Shown in pieces: positions 19,800 to 29,959 of a stretch of 64,000 nucleotides of DNA. How positions within the stretch are numbered: the stretch's first letter is position 1; each line of letters begins with the position of its first letter. The position numbers and the translations under genes are program-made. Under the pieces are notes generated by a model. The model was not told the DNA's origin and did not search any database. It saw nothing but the letters and a program-made list of their open reading frames with translations. The DNA is from an uncultured Saccharospirillaceae bacterium (GTDB lineage Bacteria > Pseudomonadota > Gammaproteobacteria > Pseudomonadales > Oceanobacteraceae), in the NCBI GenBank assembly GCA_947499545.1, contig CANMOZ010000019.1, positions 16,160-80,159 on the forward strand, in the 5' to 3' direction.

Positions 19800-20606
19800 A
19801 AGAACAAACATCACCTGAATATTACACAAACAAAAAAGGATACCTAAGCACACTTAAAACTTACAAAGCTCATTAATTCAACAAGAGATGCTCACCAAGC
19901 AGGCAGTGGTATGAAAACACACGACGAACGCAGAGGATTACCGCTTATCAAAAAGTATGATATGAAATAGATTCATTCTTGGAGATCAAGCAACTTAGAT
20001 TTAAAACCAGCGAATTCTAATACTTTTTACACCATAATTAAAGTCACACAAGAAACGAGTAAGCCATACCTGTATCAGTATGATACCAAACCAAAAACAT
20101 ATACCCAATCCGCGCTCACAACACGAACAAACTTTTTAACTAATGATAGGAAGAATACAAAACCATCAACGATGGAATACAGAAAACAAGCCCATTGACT
20201 AATTTTTAGTCATCAATTGAAGTAGACACGCCAAACTTCAGAACCATACTATTTTTACTAGCGCATTTCCAAGCAGGATCAATAGCAAACAATGGTATTG
20301 AAACAACACTCAATCTGTAACGTCAATATGAGTGGTCGGGTCAGTTTGGCATGCCAAACATAAAACTCAATGCCACATTTAAACGATAAGTTTGACTTAA
20401 TGCACAAAACAATGATGTGTATCTATTAAAGCATTATATATTCGCTTACAAAGATACAGACTAAAACTTAAGCCAAATTACCATAAAAAAGATAAATGCT
20501 TCGACGCCAAAATGATTTACTTGTCCAAATAAACTTATTTTACATTAGTGAGATCACAACAGAAAACCAAACCACCCAAAACCCAACCAAACAATGAGAA
20601 GTATGC
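19800..20606. other. Long AT-rich intergenic region
   Basis: About 800 bases with no convincing gene on either strand. It separates a minus-strand gene from a plus-strand gene and so must hold two promoters. I see scattered AT-rich stretches but cannot pick a promoter with confidence and see no repeat or structured RNA. Confidence 0.4.
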
Positions 20607-21557
20607 ATGCCAAACACAACCATCAATACAACAAGCATAAATAACAACTACCACAGACATGAAGCCAGAAATAGCCTTCCAAATATAGGCGAGCAATTGT
20701 CATGTCTATATTCAAAACACAAGTTAAGCGCAGCTTCTAAGTTAGGACATTTAATCCCCCCCTTTAAACACTGGTCAGAAAGCCAGCAATCCAAATACAG
20801 AGAACAACTACAATTAGTCACTGGAGAGTATGGGGCTGAAGTTGAGCATGAGGTGTTATCAGAATTTAAAAAAAATGTTGGGAAACCACTCACCCAGCAT
20901 AAACTCAAAGCGATTTCAAACCGAACCGCATCAACCTTTAGACGTCATAGTGCTGGTGAAGTCCTCCAAATGGCTGCCAAAGATCATGCCGAAAGCATTA
21001 CTGGGTATATCTTATCAAGATTTAATGGCAAAGAAGGACCCAAAATTATTGAAGCGGCTAAACATGGAAGCAAAGAAACTTTGTCCTTGATTAAAGCGGT
21101 GACCGAAAGCTCTATTCGAGAACAATTAGTTAGTGAGAATCAAGAAAAAGGGAATGTAACTGCTGTCTCAGATGCAGTGCTACAGCATATTAACAACCCC
21201 AATCAATGGGTTAGTCATCAGTTAGAAAGATCGAACAAAATACTTTGCGACAAGCAAAGCCTATCTTCAGAACTACTCACTGCTCTCAGTGACATAGCTA
21301 TCTCGTTTGAATTAAGGCAGTTCAATCAGAACGGCCGCATTATCTCTGAAAAGGATAGAGCTAATTTCATTTCAGAACAATTAATTCAAGAGCTTAAAGA
21401 CCCAACCAGTAAAAACAGCAAGCACATAGATATTGAATCATGGCAGAAAAACTTAAAACGTCGAGTTGACTGCTCTACGGAGGAACTTGCAAAAAGTATT
21501 TTTTTAGTTCGAGACAAGATACTCCAAGAAAATTTACGAGAGTACAATCTAATCTAA
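20607..21557 (+). CDS. Protein of unrecognised family, paralog A
   Basis: 316 residues, no recognised domain. The N-terminal 25 residues are rich in Asn, Ser and Thr with no hydrophobic signal, and the rest is predicted mainly helical. It aligns with the gene at 23734-24666 throughout: SAASKLGHLIPPFKHW, GKPL near 90, NPNQWVSHQLERSNKILC, KQSLSSE and FELRQF-x-x-x-G-x-x-ISE are shared. The start ATG 20607 has GAGAAG upstream. The disordered polar N-terminus would fit a secreted effector, but I see no secretion genes here, so this remains speculation. Confidence 0.75.
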   Translation: MPNTTINTTSINNNYHRHEARNSLPNIGEQLSCLYSKHKLSAASKLGHLIPPFKHWSESQQSKYREQLQLVTGEYGAEVEHEVLSEFKKNVGKPLTQHKLKAISNRTASTFRRHSAGEVLQMAAKDHAESITGYILSRFNGKEGPKIIEAAKHGSKETLSLIKAVTESSIREQLVSENQEKGNVTAVSDAVLQHINNPNQWVSHQLERSNKILCDKQSLSSELLTALSDIAISFELRQFNQNGRIISEKDRANFISEQLIQELKDPTSKNSKHIDIESWQKNLKRRVDCSTEELAKSIFLVRDKILQENLREYNLI

Positions 21558-21955
21558 TAACATAACCATTGGGCGACTGAGAGATGTCGCCTATATACCA
21601 TACACATGAGAAACTACCTCTAAAGCACCGGCTAGCAAAGAACTAGGCTGGTGCAAATCGTTCAACACTTATATTGAGCCATTAGTACTATTGCACGGTA
21701 GCTGAATTGAATTATTGGCCATATTTTGCCAACAACATCATAGCGTTAACACCCTGCGATAACAAAAACCCAGTTAAAGCTGGCCATTCAAACTCAACAA
21801 AATGGTTTTTGTATGTGATTTATTCTTATTATATATCAATATCTTATAGCACTATGTTTTGTTCAATAAGATAGCTGGAAGTGGTTTTTCACAACCACAA
21901 GCAGACTTCTGTCTATTATAATGGTCATATATGCAAACAAGGCACCGTTTAGCTA
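21558..21955. other. Intergenic region with hairpin after paralog A
   Basis: A GGGCGAC/GTCGCCT hairpin at about 21570-21592 follows the stop of the preceding gene and may end its transcript, though without a T-run. The remaining 350 bases are AT-rich and show no gene. Confidence 0.4.
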
Positions 21956-22717
21956 ATGAAAGTTCAAACAAAGATAGCTTTAACATTAATGCATTACCTT
22001 TTTCTTTCTACAGGACATGCATCTATAGAAGAACTAAAAATTGCATACAATCAAGTGCCTAACCCTCCCTACAACATGGGCAATCATTCAAGCACACTGC
22101 CCGGCATTTCCATTGAACTCATAAGAAAAGCCACAGAGGAAGTAGGAATAAAAGCCAGTTTTACAGCTGTACCATGGAAGCGCGCTCTTGCCGTTCTTAA
22201 AGAAAGCTCTGTCGATGCAGTAATGGATGCAAGTTTCAACTCCAGTCGAGCAGAATTTGGCATTTATCCTATGCAAGATGGTAAGCTTGATGCTTCAAAA
22301 AGAACAAATAGGCAAACTTACTATCTATATACACTCAAAGGTAAAGAACCCTCCTTTACAGACAGCATCTTTGCAGTAACAAGAGGCTATTCAATTATTG
22401 CCAACTTGCAAGCTAAGGGCGTATCGGAAGATAGACTAATTGAAACAACGGGCTCTGCAGCCAGCCTTAGTATGCTATACGCAAAAAGAATCGATGCAAT
22501 TGCTGATTTGGCTGTCAACATAGAACCACTTCTAATAGACTTTAAAAATACCATAAGGATAGAGCCAGAACTTAAAACAAAAGAGTATTTTTTGATCTAT
22601 TCAATGGAATTTTACAAGCTAAAAGAAAGCACTGCTAGAAAAATTTGGGACAAAATAAGCGCCTTGCGTGATTCAAATTTTGGAACATCCCTCATTAAAA
22701 AATACAATAAAGGGTAA
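21956..22717 (+). CDS. Periplasmic solute-binding protein, SBP_bac_3 type
   Basis: 253 residues with a signal peptide ending near GHA. The mature part shows the family 3 layout: KIAYNQVPNPPYNMG, LPGISIELIRKATEEVGI, the PWKR motif (VPWKRALAVL), and DAVMDASFN. It is more diverged than the copies near 18 and 30 kb. It sits between the two paralogs A and B of the unrecognised family with no transporter genes. Confidence 0.83.
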   Translation: MKVQTKIALTLMHYLFLSTGHASIEELKIAYNQVPNPPYNMGNHSSTLPGISIELIRKATEEVGIKASFTAVPWKRALAVLKESSVDAVMDASFNSSRAEFGIYPMQDGKLDASKRTNRQTYYLYTLKGKEPSFTDSIFAVTRGYSIIANLQAKGVSEDRLIETTGSAASLSMLYAKRIDAIADLAVNIEPLLIDFKNTIRIEPELKTKEYFLIYSMEFYKLKESTARKIWDKISALRDSNFGTSLIKKYNKG

Positions 22718-23012
22718 TTAAACAACCTCTTAGCTTATCGCAAAGCTACACAACAATCTACAAACCGACCTTTAGTTAATAGGATATCGACATATAAACC
22801 ACCAATACACACTAACAAGGCATCCTTTTTAGATAGCATATCTAGCAAATTAGAACTCTAACGATTAAGACAAACTATTCATATTTTAAACCCACATAAA
22901 TTGCCAATCCAGAATTCCGCATAGTGTAAAAAACAGCATATCTCAATCAAAGCTGTTAAAGAACTGGTTCTATATTGGCACTACAACGATTAAAATATTA
23001 ATTAAGATATCA

Positions 23013-23264
23013 TCAATCTATATTATATTTAGTTTTAATCTCATCCACCCTAATCTTAAGGGGCCCTTGTAACTCAGCATCAGTTAGTTTGCTGAAAATA
23101 TTGCTTAATATCCGTTTTTCATCCTCATCAACAACACGATCTTTTGTAGCAATATCCAATATTTCTTCAAGTTCAGCCAACGAAATAGAGCCATCATTTG
23201 CAAAGCAATTGATAGTTCTAAAAGCCATTTCAATATGAGAATGATCACCATCATTGCTAGCCAT
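23013..23264 (-). CDS. Small acidic helical protein, TerB- or EF-hand-like
   Basis: 83 residues, acidic. Two short repeats, NDGSISLAELEEILDIA and DRVVDEDEKRILSNIFSKL, look like paired helix-loop-helix units with Asp/Asn/Gly loops, as in EF-hand or TerB-like small domains. I do not assign a function. It lies alone on the minus strand between plus-strand genes. Confidence 0.6.
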   Translation of the reverse strand: MASNDGDHSHIEMAFRTINCFANDGSISLAELEEILDIATKDRVVDEDEKRILSNIFSKLTDAELQGPLKIRVDEIKTKYNID

Positions 23265-23733
23265 AAACCAACCCTCAGTATAACCATATATATTTAGATG
23301 AATTATAGTTGCTAATTTAATAATGGCTAACCAAAGAAAACCATTTCTCGTACGTTCAAAATTGAAACGAATTAACGATCAAATACCTCATAGAGGTGCA
23401 CGCCTCTCTGTTAGCTCGAATTCCAGCGTAAGCATTACAGCAAACAAGTAACTGCTAACCAACCTATTGTGCCTCATTTGTGTTCTTTTGCATCAAACAA
23501 TCAACTGCTGACTTAGCTCCCTCTTTTTCACATTGTGTGCAAGGATCAAATGTCAATTTAACCCACCTAACAATCAACCGAACCAATAGAAACTAACGAA
23601 AAGATTGGTTTACCCATGCAAATACTTGAACCAAGCAAGGATCAATGCTGGATTTAAAACTTAACAACAAGTTTGATATATTAAAGCCCTACAACAAATA
23701 CAATTTATCCTGAATTAACACTGTGAGGTACAA
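23265..23733. other. Intergenic region upstream of paralog B
   Basis: 470 bases with no gene seen. It carries the divergent promoters of the small acidic gene and of paralog B, which I cannot place precisely. Confidence 0.35.
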
Positions 23734-24666
23734 GTGCCTATTTTAAGCCCTCCCATCGCCTTGGGACAATTTAACTATGAAAATCTACGCAAAAGTTCAG
23801 ACTCAAATCTATTGGATGAGGCCACAACCTCTCTTGCAAAACTCTCTCTAGCAACAGCATCAAAGTTTGGTTGCATATCTCCTCCCCTTAAACGATGGTG
23901 TGACAACCAATCAACAAAATATACAGAACAACTCAGATTAAATACGAGCGAGTTTGGCGATGAAACCGAACAAGAGGTAATGGCTCAGTTCAAAAATCAA
24001 TCTGGCAAGCCGCTATCCCGCCGAACACTCAAACTGGCAGCAGATCAAAGCAAATCAACACATGAACGACTATGCGCTATTGAATCAGCCAAAGTTAAAG
24101 TCAGCAACCTAGCGAGCCAGGTACTAATAGTAATAAAAGGCACCCATGGCTTACACCCTTTACTTGACCAGGCAAGATCTGGGAACCCCAAAGCTGATGC
24201 GCTTTTAAAGTGCTTAGTAGAAAGCGTGATTCGAAGCAAAATTCTTGGTGATCAACAAAATCAAGCAAACGACATCAACGCATTATCAGAAACCATCATC
24301 TCTCAACTATCTAACCCCGATCAATGGGTGACAAATCAATTACAATTAGCGAATAAAGTGTTGTGTAACAAGCAAAGCTTGTCTACAGAGATGCTTGGAT
24401 CGCTGAATAGTCTTTATACAGCCTTTGAGCTTAGGCAGTTTACCCGGGATGGCAACTTCATTTCAGAAGAGAACAAACCAGTCTTTATGGCAGACCAATT
24501 ATTTAGTGAGTTAAAAGAAGAAAATGCTAAGCATGCCAACCTTCCAGTTTGGGAGAAGAATCTAAGTAGGCACTTCAACTGCCGTTTAGATGGCCCAGCT
24601 AAGAGCATTGCTTTAGCAAACGACAAAGTACTTCAATACAATCTTAAAAACTGTGGTCTGGTATAG
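23734..24666 (+). CDS. Protein of unrecognised family, paralog B
   Basis: 310 residues starting at GTG 23734, with GAGGT five bases upstream. It aligns with the gene at 20607-21557 throughout; shared blocks include LATASKFGCISPPLKRW, GKPLSRRTLK, NPDQWVTNQLQLANKVLCNKQSLSTE and TAFELRQFTRDG. No signal peptide, membrane segment or catalytic motif is apparent. A hairpin near 24691-24709 (GCGGTTA/TAGCCGC) may end the transcript. The pair flanks one SBP gene, and this copy is followed by a decayed IS and another unusual gene. Confidence 0.75.
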   Translation: MPILSPPIALGQFNYENLRKSSDSNLLDEATTSLAKLSLATASKFGCISPPLKRWCDNQSTKYTEQLRLNTSEFGDETEQEVMAQFKNQSGKPLSRRTLKLAADQSKSTHERLCAIESAKVKVSNLASQVLIVIKGTHGLHPLLDQARSGNPKADALLKCLVESVIRSKILGDQQNQANDINALSETIISQLSNPDQWVTNQLQLANKVLCNKQSLSTEMLGSLNSLYTAFELRQFTRDGNFISEENKPVFMADQLFSELKEENAKHANLPVWEKNLSRHFNCRLDGPAKSIALANDKVLQYNLKNCGLV

Positions 24667-24732
24667 AATAGTAAAACCTAACGACCGACAGAGCGGTTAT
24701 TCAATAGCCGCTTAATGCAGCTCAAACAAAAG

Positions 24733-25440
24733 TGATCTGACCCAGTAAAACTGAACACCACCTAAGCGACAAATTTTTTCATAGCACTCAGTACTCATAT
24801 AGCCCAAAGCACTGTGTCATCTCTGACGTTTGCAATCAACTTCAATGTATTCAAATATAGATTGACGCATCTGCATACGATCCTTCACAGGTTCACTATG
24901 AATCCACAGACTAAACCTGCTGTCATTCGAGAGGGCATCAACCACCCGACCACCGTCCGTGAATACAAATCGATCATGACAGCCAAGCATAATCACCCCT
25001 CGCTGGTATACAGCTAGGTAATGTCTCCAGCCCACTTTTGATTCGGAGCATCGGCAGTTCATGGTGGCTATCAGTAGTCACTTTTTACTTTTTCGCGGCT
25101 TTGGGTTTCAGATTTTAGCGCCTCATGCTATTGGTAATAGTTTTACGTTGTGATGCCTACCTTGCTCTGTTCATTCGGCTTGTATTCGACGAGCACCATC
25201 ACGTCCTTTTGATTGAATAAAGGCTTGCTTAATCGCGAAGTTACGCTGCTGCTGAGTTTGCAATCGAACACTGGGATGATCACGCCCTAAACGCCACTTA
25301 TAATACTCACTTCGCGATACCACCAGAAGCTTGCAAAGAAAGTGTAAGCTAAGTGACTGACGATGCTCACCGATAAACTGAAACCGCGTCATTTTGGATT
25401 CTTCGCAAAGCAGGTTACTGTAGATTCAATTGGTCACAGC
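24733..25440 (-). mobile_element. Decayed IS3-family element
   Basis: The right inverted end (TGATCTGACCCAGTAAAACT) at 24733 matches the ends of the intact copy at 45.5 kb. Fragments of OrfB follow on the minus strand: the N-terminal part (FIGEHRQSLSLHFLCKLLVV, 25171-25392) and the C-terminal part (RQSIFEYIEVDCKRQR, near 24817-24900), with frameshifts and internal loss of most of the DDE domain between. OrfA is absent. It cannot transpose by itself. Confidence 0.85.
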
Positions 25441-25447
25441 AACACTC

Positions 25448-26503
25448 CTACACAAATGGACCTAAACTTAGTTTCATTGGTTTTGGAGTAATCAAATGAA
25501 GCTTACTGTCAATAGCTTTAAGCCAGGAATCTACAGCCCTAACAACCGGTCCTTTGTAAGCATTACCATTCCAATCAGCTTCATCAGGATTACCTGGATC
25601 GAACACACAAATTCGGTTATTTTCAAAATCATAAATTGTCTGAAAGTCTGGAATAGCTCGATCATTTTTTGACACCGGCTTTCCGTCTACTCTTTGTATT
25701 TCGAAATAGTCGGCAATCTTTTGCACATCCGCTCTAATTTTTTTCAAATCAGCAGCCAATAACTTTTTATTCATCCCCCTTACTTCATCTGAAACATCCT
25801 TTGTTGGGTATTTGGCTCCTAATTTCTCCAATACATCATTTATAAATGCATTCATATCTGACTTATTGATTTCAACGCCTTCTTTTAAATTAATTTTTTC
25901 TTCAAGAAACCCAGCGTATGAAACCTTAGATCCATTTATATTTATAACATCAAAATACAATACATCCTCATTCGACCCTAAAAACGTTTCGGGAACCTGA
26001 ATACCATGACCCGAAAGTTCATGTAATTGCCTCACCTCATCTTTTATCAACGCTACTTTATCTCGACCTATAGTGCTTCCAGCGGTTTGCACTGCAAACA
26101 AAACTAAATTTCTTTTAGTATCATCTTCAGGGAACAAGAAGACCGTTTTATTTGCGCTTTTTTTCCCAGAACTTCCAGATGGATCGATAATATCAACCCC
26201 CACTTTCAACTCTTGACCATTAACATATCTGATTGCATCAGCTGCAACTTCCTTTAGACTCTTAGATTGTAATTTTATATCTCTTTCAGACAATGGTTTT
26301 CCCAAACACACCTCATCACCAGTCGATTCAGTTTTGAGAGAAGATGAGAGTGCATGCGAAGATGTCATTGCTATAGTGCACCCCCCTTCAAGCCTGGGTG
26401 TGCTATATCGCCTATCACTTGATGACTGCTTACCTTGGATATCATTCTCAGGCTGAACCACTACGTTACTAGCCGCTGTATTTTGATTGCCAACTTTAAC
26501 CAC
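25448..26503 (-). CDS. Unrecognised protein with polar N-terminus, possibly effector-like
   Basis: The best start is GTG 26503, because GGAGGG lies seven bases upstream; the ATG at 26581 has no ribosome site. The product is about 351 residues. The first 75 are Ser/Thr/Asn/Gln-rich and look disordered. The rest is a mixed fold with KTVFLFPEDDTKRNLVLFAV and a C-terminal YDFENNRICVFDPGNPDEADW. That last block vaguely recalls the metal-binding D-x-G of kinase-like folds, but no HxD motif is seen. Function unknown; an effector is only a guess. It is preceded by a decayed IS on its 3' side. Confidence 0.65.
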   Translation of the reverse strand: MVKVGNQNTAASNVVVQPENDIQGKQSSSDRRYSTPRLEGGCTIAMTSSHALSSSLKTESTGDEVCLGKPLSERDIKLQSKSLKEVAADAIRYVNGQELKVGVDIIDPSGSSGKKSANKTVFLFPEDDTKRNLVLFAVQTAGSTIGRDKVALIKDEVRQLHELSGHGIQVPETFLGSNEDVLYFDVININGSKVSYAGFLEEKINLKEGVEINKSDMNAFINDVLEKLGAKYPTKDVSDEVRGMNKKLLAADLKKIRADVQKIADYFEIQRVDGKPVSKNDRAIPDFQTIYDFENNRICVFDPGNPDEADWNGNAYKGPVVRAVDSWLKAIDSKLHLITPKPMKLSLGPFV

Positions 26504-26778
26504 AACGAAACCCTCCAAAATCCAGGTGATTGCTTTCTGCAACCTTCTAACTTGGGGAGTATTTGCGTGACTTAATTCCACTCTAGACGGATTTTTTTTA
26601 TATTATGTATTTCAGTCATAAATCCTAATCATTAAGCGTTACTAGTGAGTATTAACAAACATACCGGTTTTTATTTAGCAGTTGGCATAATTTAGTTAAT
26701 CGTAAAATTAAAGCATTCAACATTTCGGACAATATTCAATGCAAGAAAAAATCTTCCAATTCATCTTTAATACAGCCC

Positions 26779-26843
26779 CCTATCCACAACGCAACGGATA
26801 GGGACAAGTGAAATCCGAAGCTAAAAGCCTTACCGTTTCACAG
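26779..26843 (+). repeat. Partial copy of holin leader and start
   Basis: CCCTATCCACAACGCAACGG begins a copy of the holin leader hairpin, then comes ATAGGGACAAGTGAAATCC and the first six or seven holin codons before similarity stops. One of six such copies in the window. The remaining bases of this 480-base gap (26504-26983) show no gene. Confidence 0.75.
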
Positions 26844-26983
26844 AGCTGCTGAAAGCCCCTTGCAACATCGATATTGTCAGCCTAGTCATGCACTATATGT
26901 ATCGAAGAAGCTAGCTTATATTGATATAGAGGCATTGCCATAGATGTGTTGAGTACCAAATGATGGAGATATACTAGGTAAAT

Positions 26984-27727
26984 CTATTTTGAATCTGTTT
27001 GCAAAATTGATTCAATGATACCGAGGGCTTGTAATTTTTCTAATCCAACATCTAATATAGCTGCTATTTCTTTACTTCTTTCTCCGTTGACTTTAGGCAG
27101 AATCGCGAAATTATCTATTATAAAAAGCGGCTTGCTGTGGGCCATTAAACTCTCAGCCTCTTCATTTGAAAAATGTCTTTCTATTAATCTTTTAGCAACA
27201 ATAGAGTTGGATGGGTAGGCATCTACCCGTCCAGAAAGCAACATTTTAAAGCTACTCAATTCATTCTTAGCAGGCGTGTAGCTGATTTTGTATTTTTTCA
27301 AATATTCTGCATGGGTAAACCCAACCGTAGCCCCAATCCGAAAACTCTTCAAATCACTCGATTTATCCCAATCAAACTTGCTTCCCACCTTAAAAAAGAA
27401 GACCTCTTTTCCTCTTATGATAGGAACTTTATTGAAAATAAAATCAAGCTGTTTATCTTCGCTTAATGGCCACGGAAATGATATGTCGTACTCACCAATT
27501 TTGACGCTTGCTTTGCACCTAGCCCAAGGCTGATAGCTAATTTCAAGAACATACCCCTCTATTTTAAATGCTCTCGCCACTATTTCTTCAGCCAAACGTT
27601 CATTAGGATTTTTTTCAGAGGTGTAAGGCTCCCAAGTACCAATACAGGCAGAAATTATTTCTTTCTGTGCAGCTAAAATACTGCTTGGTATTAGCCATAA
27701 AAGAATGATCAGGGTAAAGCATCTCAT
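26984..27727 (-). CDS. Periplasmic solute-binding protein, SBP_bac_3 type
   Basis: 247 residues with a clear signal peptide ending near SILAA. The mature domain has CIGTWEPYTSEKNPN at the start and the PWAR motif (QPWARCKASV), and ends with LEKLQALGIIESIL, as in the sister SBPs. It stands alone, without transport genes. It marks the left edge of the phage mosaic: a partial holin leader is upstream of its 3' end, and an integrase remnant lies beyond its 5' end. Confidence 0.84.
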   Translation of the reverse strand: MRCFTLIILLWLIPSSILAAQKEIISACIGTWEPYTSEKNPNERLAEEIVARAFKIEGYVLEISYQPWARCKASVKIGEYDISFPWPLSEDKQLDFIFNKVPIIRGKEVFFFKVGSKFDWDKSSDLKSFRIGATVGFTHAEYLKKYKISYTPAKNELSSFKMLLSGRVDAYPSNSIVAKRLIERHFSNEEAESLMAHSKPLFIIDNFAILPKVNGERSKEIAAILDVGLEKLQALGIIESILQTDSK

Positions 27728-27817
27728 AACATATAGTCCAAAGATCTCCCTTTCTCATAGGCTAGTTCATTTTCAATAGGTAATCAGAAATTCTTCCGGA
27801 TCAGTTTGTACTCACAC

Positions 27818-27862
27818 CATAAACACTAAACCCTAGCAATGACTTAGCACATTGGTCACCTA
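27818..27862 (+). repeat. Degenerate copy of holin upstream sequence
   Basis: The stretch AAACACTAAACCCTAGCAAT followed by GACTTAGC resembles the leader before the holin at 31001. The neighbouring CTAGAGGAAA at 27870 recalls the 20-bp element core, but the order differs. Decayed and low confidence. Confidence 0.4.
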
Positions 27863-27945
27863 GAGGAAAACTCTGATATCACCTCATTTTGTAAAGAATC
27901 GCAGAAAAAGCCTGAATGCGCCCTGAAGATAAAACCTGCGCTTTA

Positions 27946-28119
27946 ACCATTCAAAATTTTCGAAGAGCCTTTGCAAGTTAGCAGGCGATGCAAAATGACG
28001 AGATTTTAAACATATCTAAAGTACTAGATCACTCTGACACTCGTATCACATCACAGGCATATGCCCATTTGCAAGCAGAACAGATGAAAGCGGGAAGGGA
28101 GTCAACACACCCCAATTAA
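27946..28119 (+). pseudogene. Tyrosine recombinase (integrase) C-terminal remnant
   Basis: One frame reads IQNFRRAFAS, a stop codon, then QAMQNDEILNISKVLDHSDT and RITSQAYAHLQAEQMK to a stop at 28119. This is the C-terminal catalytic part of phage-type integrases: LDHSDT-R matches the LGHS-x-x-x-T box and QAYAHL carries the active-site Tyr. The rest of the gene is missing. It suggests an ancestral prophage end nearby. Confidence 0.78.
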
Positions 28120-28141
28120 ATAATGTCATTTACAGTTTATC

Positions 28142-28528
28142 TCACTCTAACAACTTCCTAGTTTTAATATAAGCAATGACTTGTGCGATTAGTATATGCA
28201 AAATCACAGCTATCCATACCAATCCAGAAATAGTATAGGTTAGCAAAAAATTCACAGGGTAAAAAACCACCAGTAATATTGCGAGCCACTTTATCCCTAT
28301 TTTGATTTGAGAGCTGTATACCTCCCGAAACCCCGCTTTTGTTATTTTTGTAATAGCTGGAAAACTTGTAAAAATCGATGTAATTAGTAAGAAGAAAGTA
28401 GTAACTAACCATAAGATGAAACATTCAGCTACTGGAGAATAATAAGAAGGTAACGGCCCATGAGCTAATGCGCTGTATGTGCAAAATAGGGGTATGAAAG
28501 CAAAAATGTACTTCACTATAATGCCCAT
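28142..28528 (-). CDS. Small membrane protein of unknown function
   Basis: About 128 residues from ATG 28528, with an N-terminal hydrophobic segment and three further membrane segments. It has no recognised motif. The gene is AT-rich and opposite in strand to the phage genes around it, as typical for cargo here. The first segment could be a signal peptide (ending ALAHG). Confidence 0.6.
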   Translation of the reverse strand: MGIIVKYIFAFIPLFCTYSALAHGPLPSYYSPVAECFILWLVTTFFLLITSIFTSFPAITKITKAGFREVYSSQIKIGIKWLAILLVVFYPVNFLLTYTISGLVWIAVILHILIAQVIAYIKTRKLLE

Positions 28529-28714
28529 TATAAAACCACACACATAACTCTATTCTATCACGAACAATAGGCCTTTACAGGCAAGAGAAAATCTCAACTA
28601 GATCAAAGCCTAAGCGCCCAATACCTACAAGAAATCAGCTTGTATCAAGGCTAAACAACAATCGACAAAGTAACCACTCTCCAGGAACAGGTCAGCAGTA
28701 CAAAGCTTTCTATT

Positions 28715-29454
28715 CTATTTGAGACGTCTGCCATTCACCAAGGCATCCATCACAAAGTCCATCGACCAGATATGATTCGCTTCTGTCGGCAATTGCAGCG
28801 GTTGACGTTCAACCGAGGCTCGAGATCGTTTCGCTCGCTTGCGCACTGCGAGTCCTTCAGCGGAGTATAAGCGATACACTTTCTTGTGATTCACTTGAAC
28901 GCTCTCAAGAATCAATAGCTGATGAATACGTCGATACTCAAAACGCTTACGCTCATACGCAAGCGATTGAATACGTTCAATCAGCGCCTGGTCTTGATCC
29001 AGACGCTGTGATTGATACCGATAAGTAGCCCGGTTAACACCGACGAGGACACAAGCCCTACGTTCTGAAACCAAGGCGACCAACTGCATGGCGCGTACGG
29101 CTTCTCGCTTGTCCTCGACGGTTAGTACTTTCGGTTCAAAGCAACCTTTAACGCTTCTGTGTCCAGCATTGACTCAGCGAGCAGTTTTTTCAGGCGAATA
29201 TTTTCGGCTTCCAGTGCTCTTAGGCGCTGGGTTTCAGATACTTCCAATCCGCCGTATTTCTTCCGCCAGGTATAAAAGGTGGTCTGAAATCCCGTAGCGT
29301 CGGCAGACTTCTCTTGCTGACAGTCCCGATTCAGCCTCTTTTAAAATGGCAATGATTTGCTCTTCCGTGAATCGTTTTTTCATGTTCTTCATTCTCTTAT
29401 AGGTGAGAACACTACTAAGTTTTGGCTGGTCTAGAAAGAGGGGATCAGGTCAAT
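28715..29454 (-). mobile_element. Remnant of an IS3-family element, IS407-like group
   Basis: OrfA starts near 29391 (MKKRFTEEQIIAILKEAESG) but has one extra base near RYGISD, after which the next frame reads TFYTWRKKYGGLEVSETQRL. OrfB (28715-29089) keeps only its first 124 codons, ending WSMDFVMDALVNGRR, just before the first catalytic Asp region would continue. The upstream end, near 29454, has a terminal-like sequence. Both genes are inactive. Confidence 0.85.
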
Positions 29455-29455
29455 A

Positions 29456-29662
29456 TTGGTAGTTCAAACTCGGGCTAAACATTGGTACTGGCTGACTACT
29501 TTTATCATGATTCCAATTTTTCCGAAACTTGCCTACGGTTATAAGTATTGGAAATCAATTAAGAGGCCTGTTGGTTATTACTTGCCTGGATTAATTCTTT
29601 CTTTACCTAGCCTAATACTTTTAGAGATCTTTCTTAAAGGACTTTTAAAAGTTTGTGCCTAA
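29456..29662 (+). CDS. Possible small membrane protein, perhaps 5'-truncated
   Basis: Up to 68 residues with two hydrophobic segments (WYWLTTFIMIPIFPKLAYG and LPGLILSLPSLILLEIFL). The start coincides with the end of the IS remnant, so the true N-terminus may have been lost. No ribosome site is evident. Treated as doubtful cargo. Confidence 0.35.
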   Translation: MVVQTRAKHWYWLTTFIMIPIFPKLAYGYKYWKSIKRPVGYYLPGLILSLPSLILLEIFLKGLLKVCA

Positions 29663-29700
29663 TCTAAGTCTTATCTAAATCCCTAGAAAACTTAGATATC

Positions 29701-29714
29701 CTGCCAGAGGAAAT
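29701..29714 (+). repeat. 20-bp element copy 1 (upstream of holin remnant)
   Basis: CTGCCAGAGGAAAT matches the core of the dispersed element; the 5' arm is poorly kept. It lies 35 bases before a holin leader hairpin and after the small membrane gene. Confidence 0.7.
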
Positions 29715-29748
29715 CCTCTAGCTCTCCTATAACATTGCTCCCTATCCA

Positions 29749-29865
29749 CCACACAACGGATAGGGGCAAGTGAAATCCGAAGCTGAACTCCTGGCCATTC
29801 AATGGGGCCTACCCATCATCATTGTTTTGTTTGCAGCAGCCGTTCGGCTGTTTTCAAGGCAGTAA
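29749..29865 (+). pseudogene. Truncated holin gene with leader
   Basis: CCCTATCC and GGATAGGG arms of the leader hairpin are followed by GTG 29770 and about 30 codons of holin (KSEAELLAIQWGLPIIIVLF) ending in a stop at 29865. The remaining 80 codons of the holin are missing. It is placed directly after cargo. Confidence 0.82.
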
Positions 29866-29959
29866 GCATAAAGTAAACATCGACATAAAGGCGGTGTTTA
29901 TGAATCAATCCATGCGGAACATACAAAGTCACCCTCTATTTATAGGTTTTAAACGTTTA

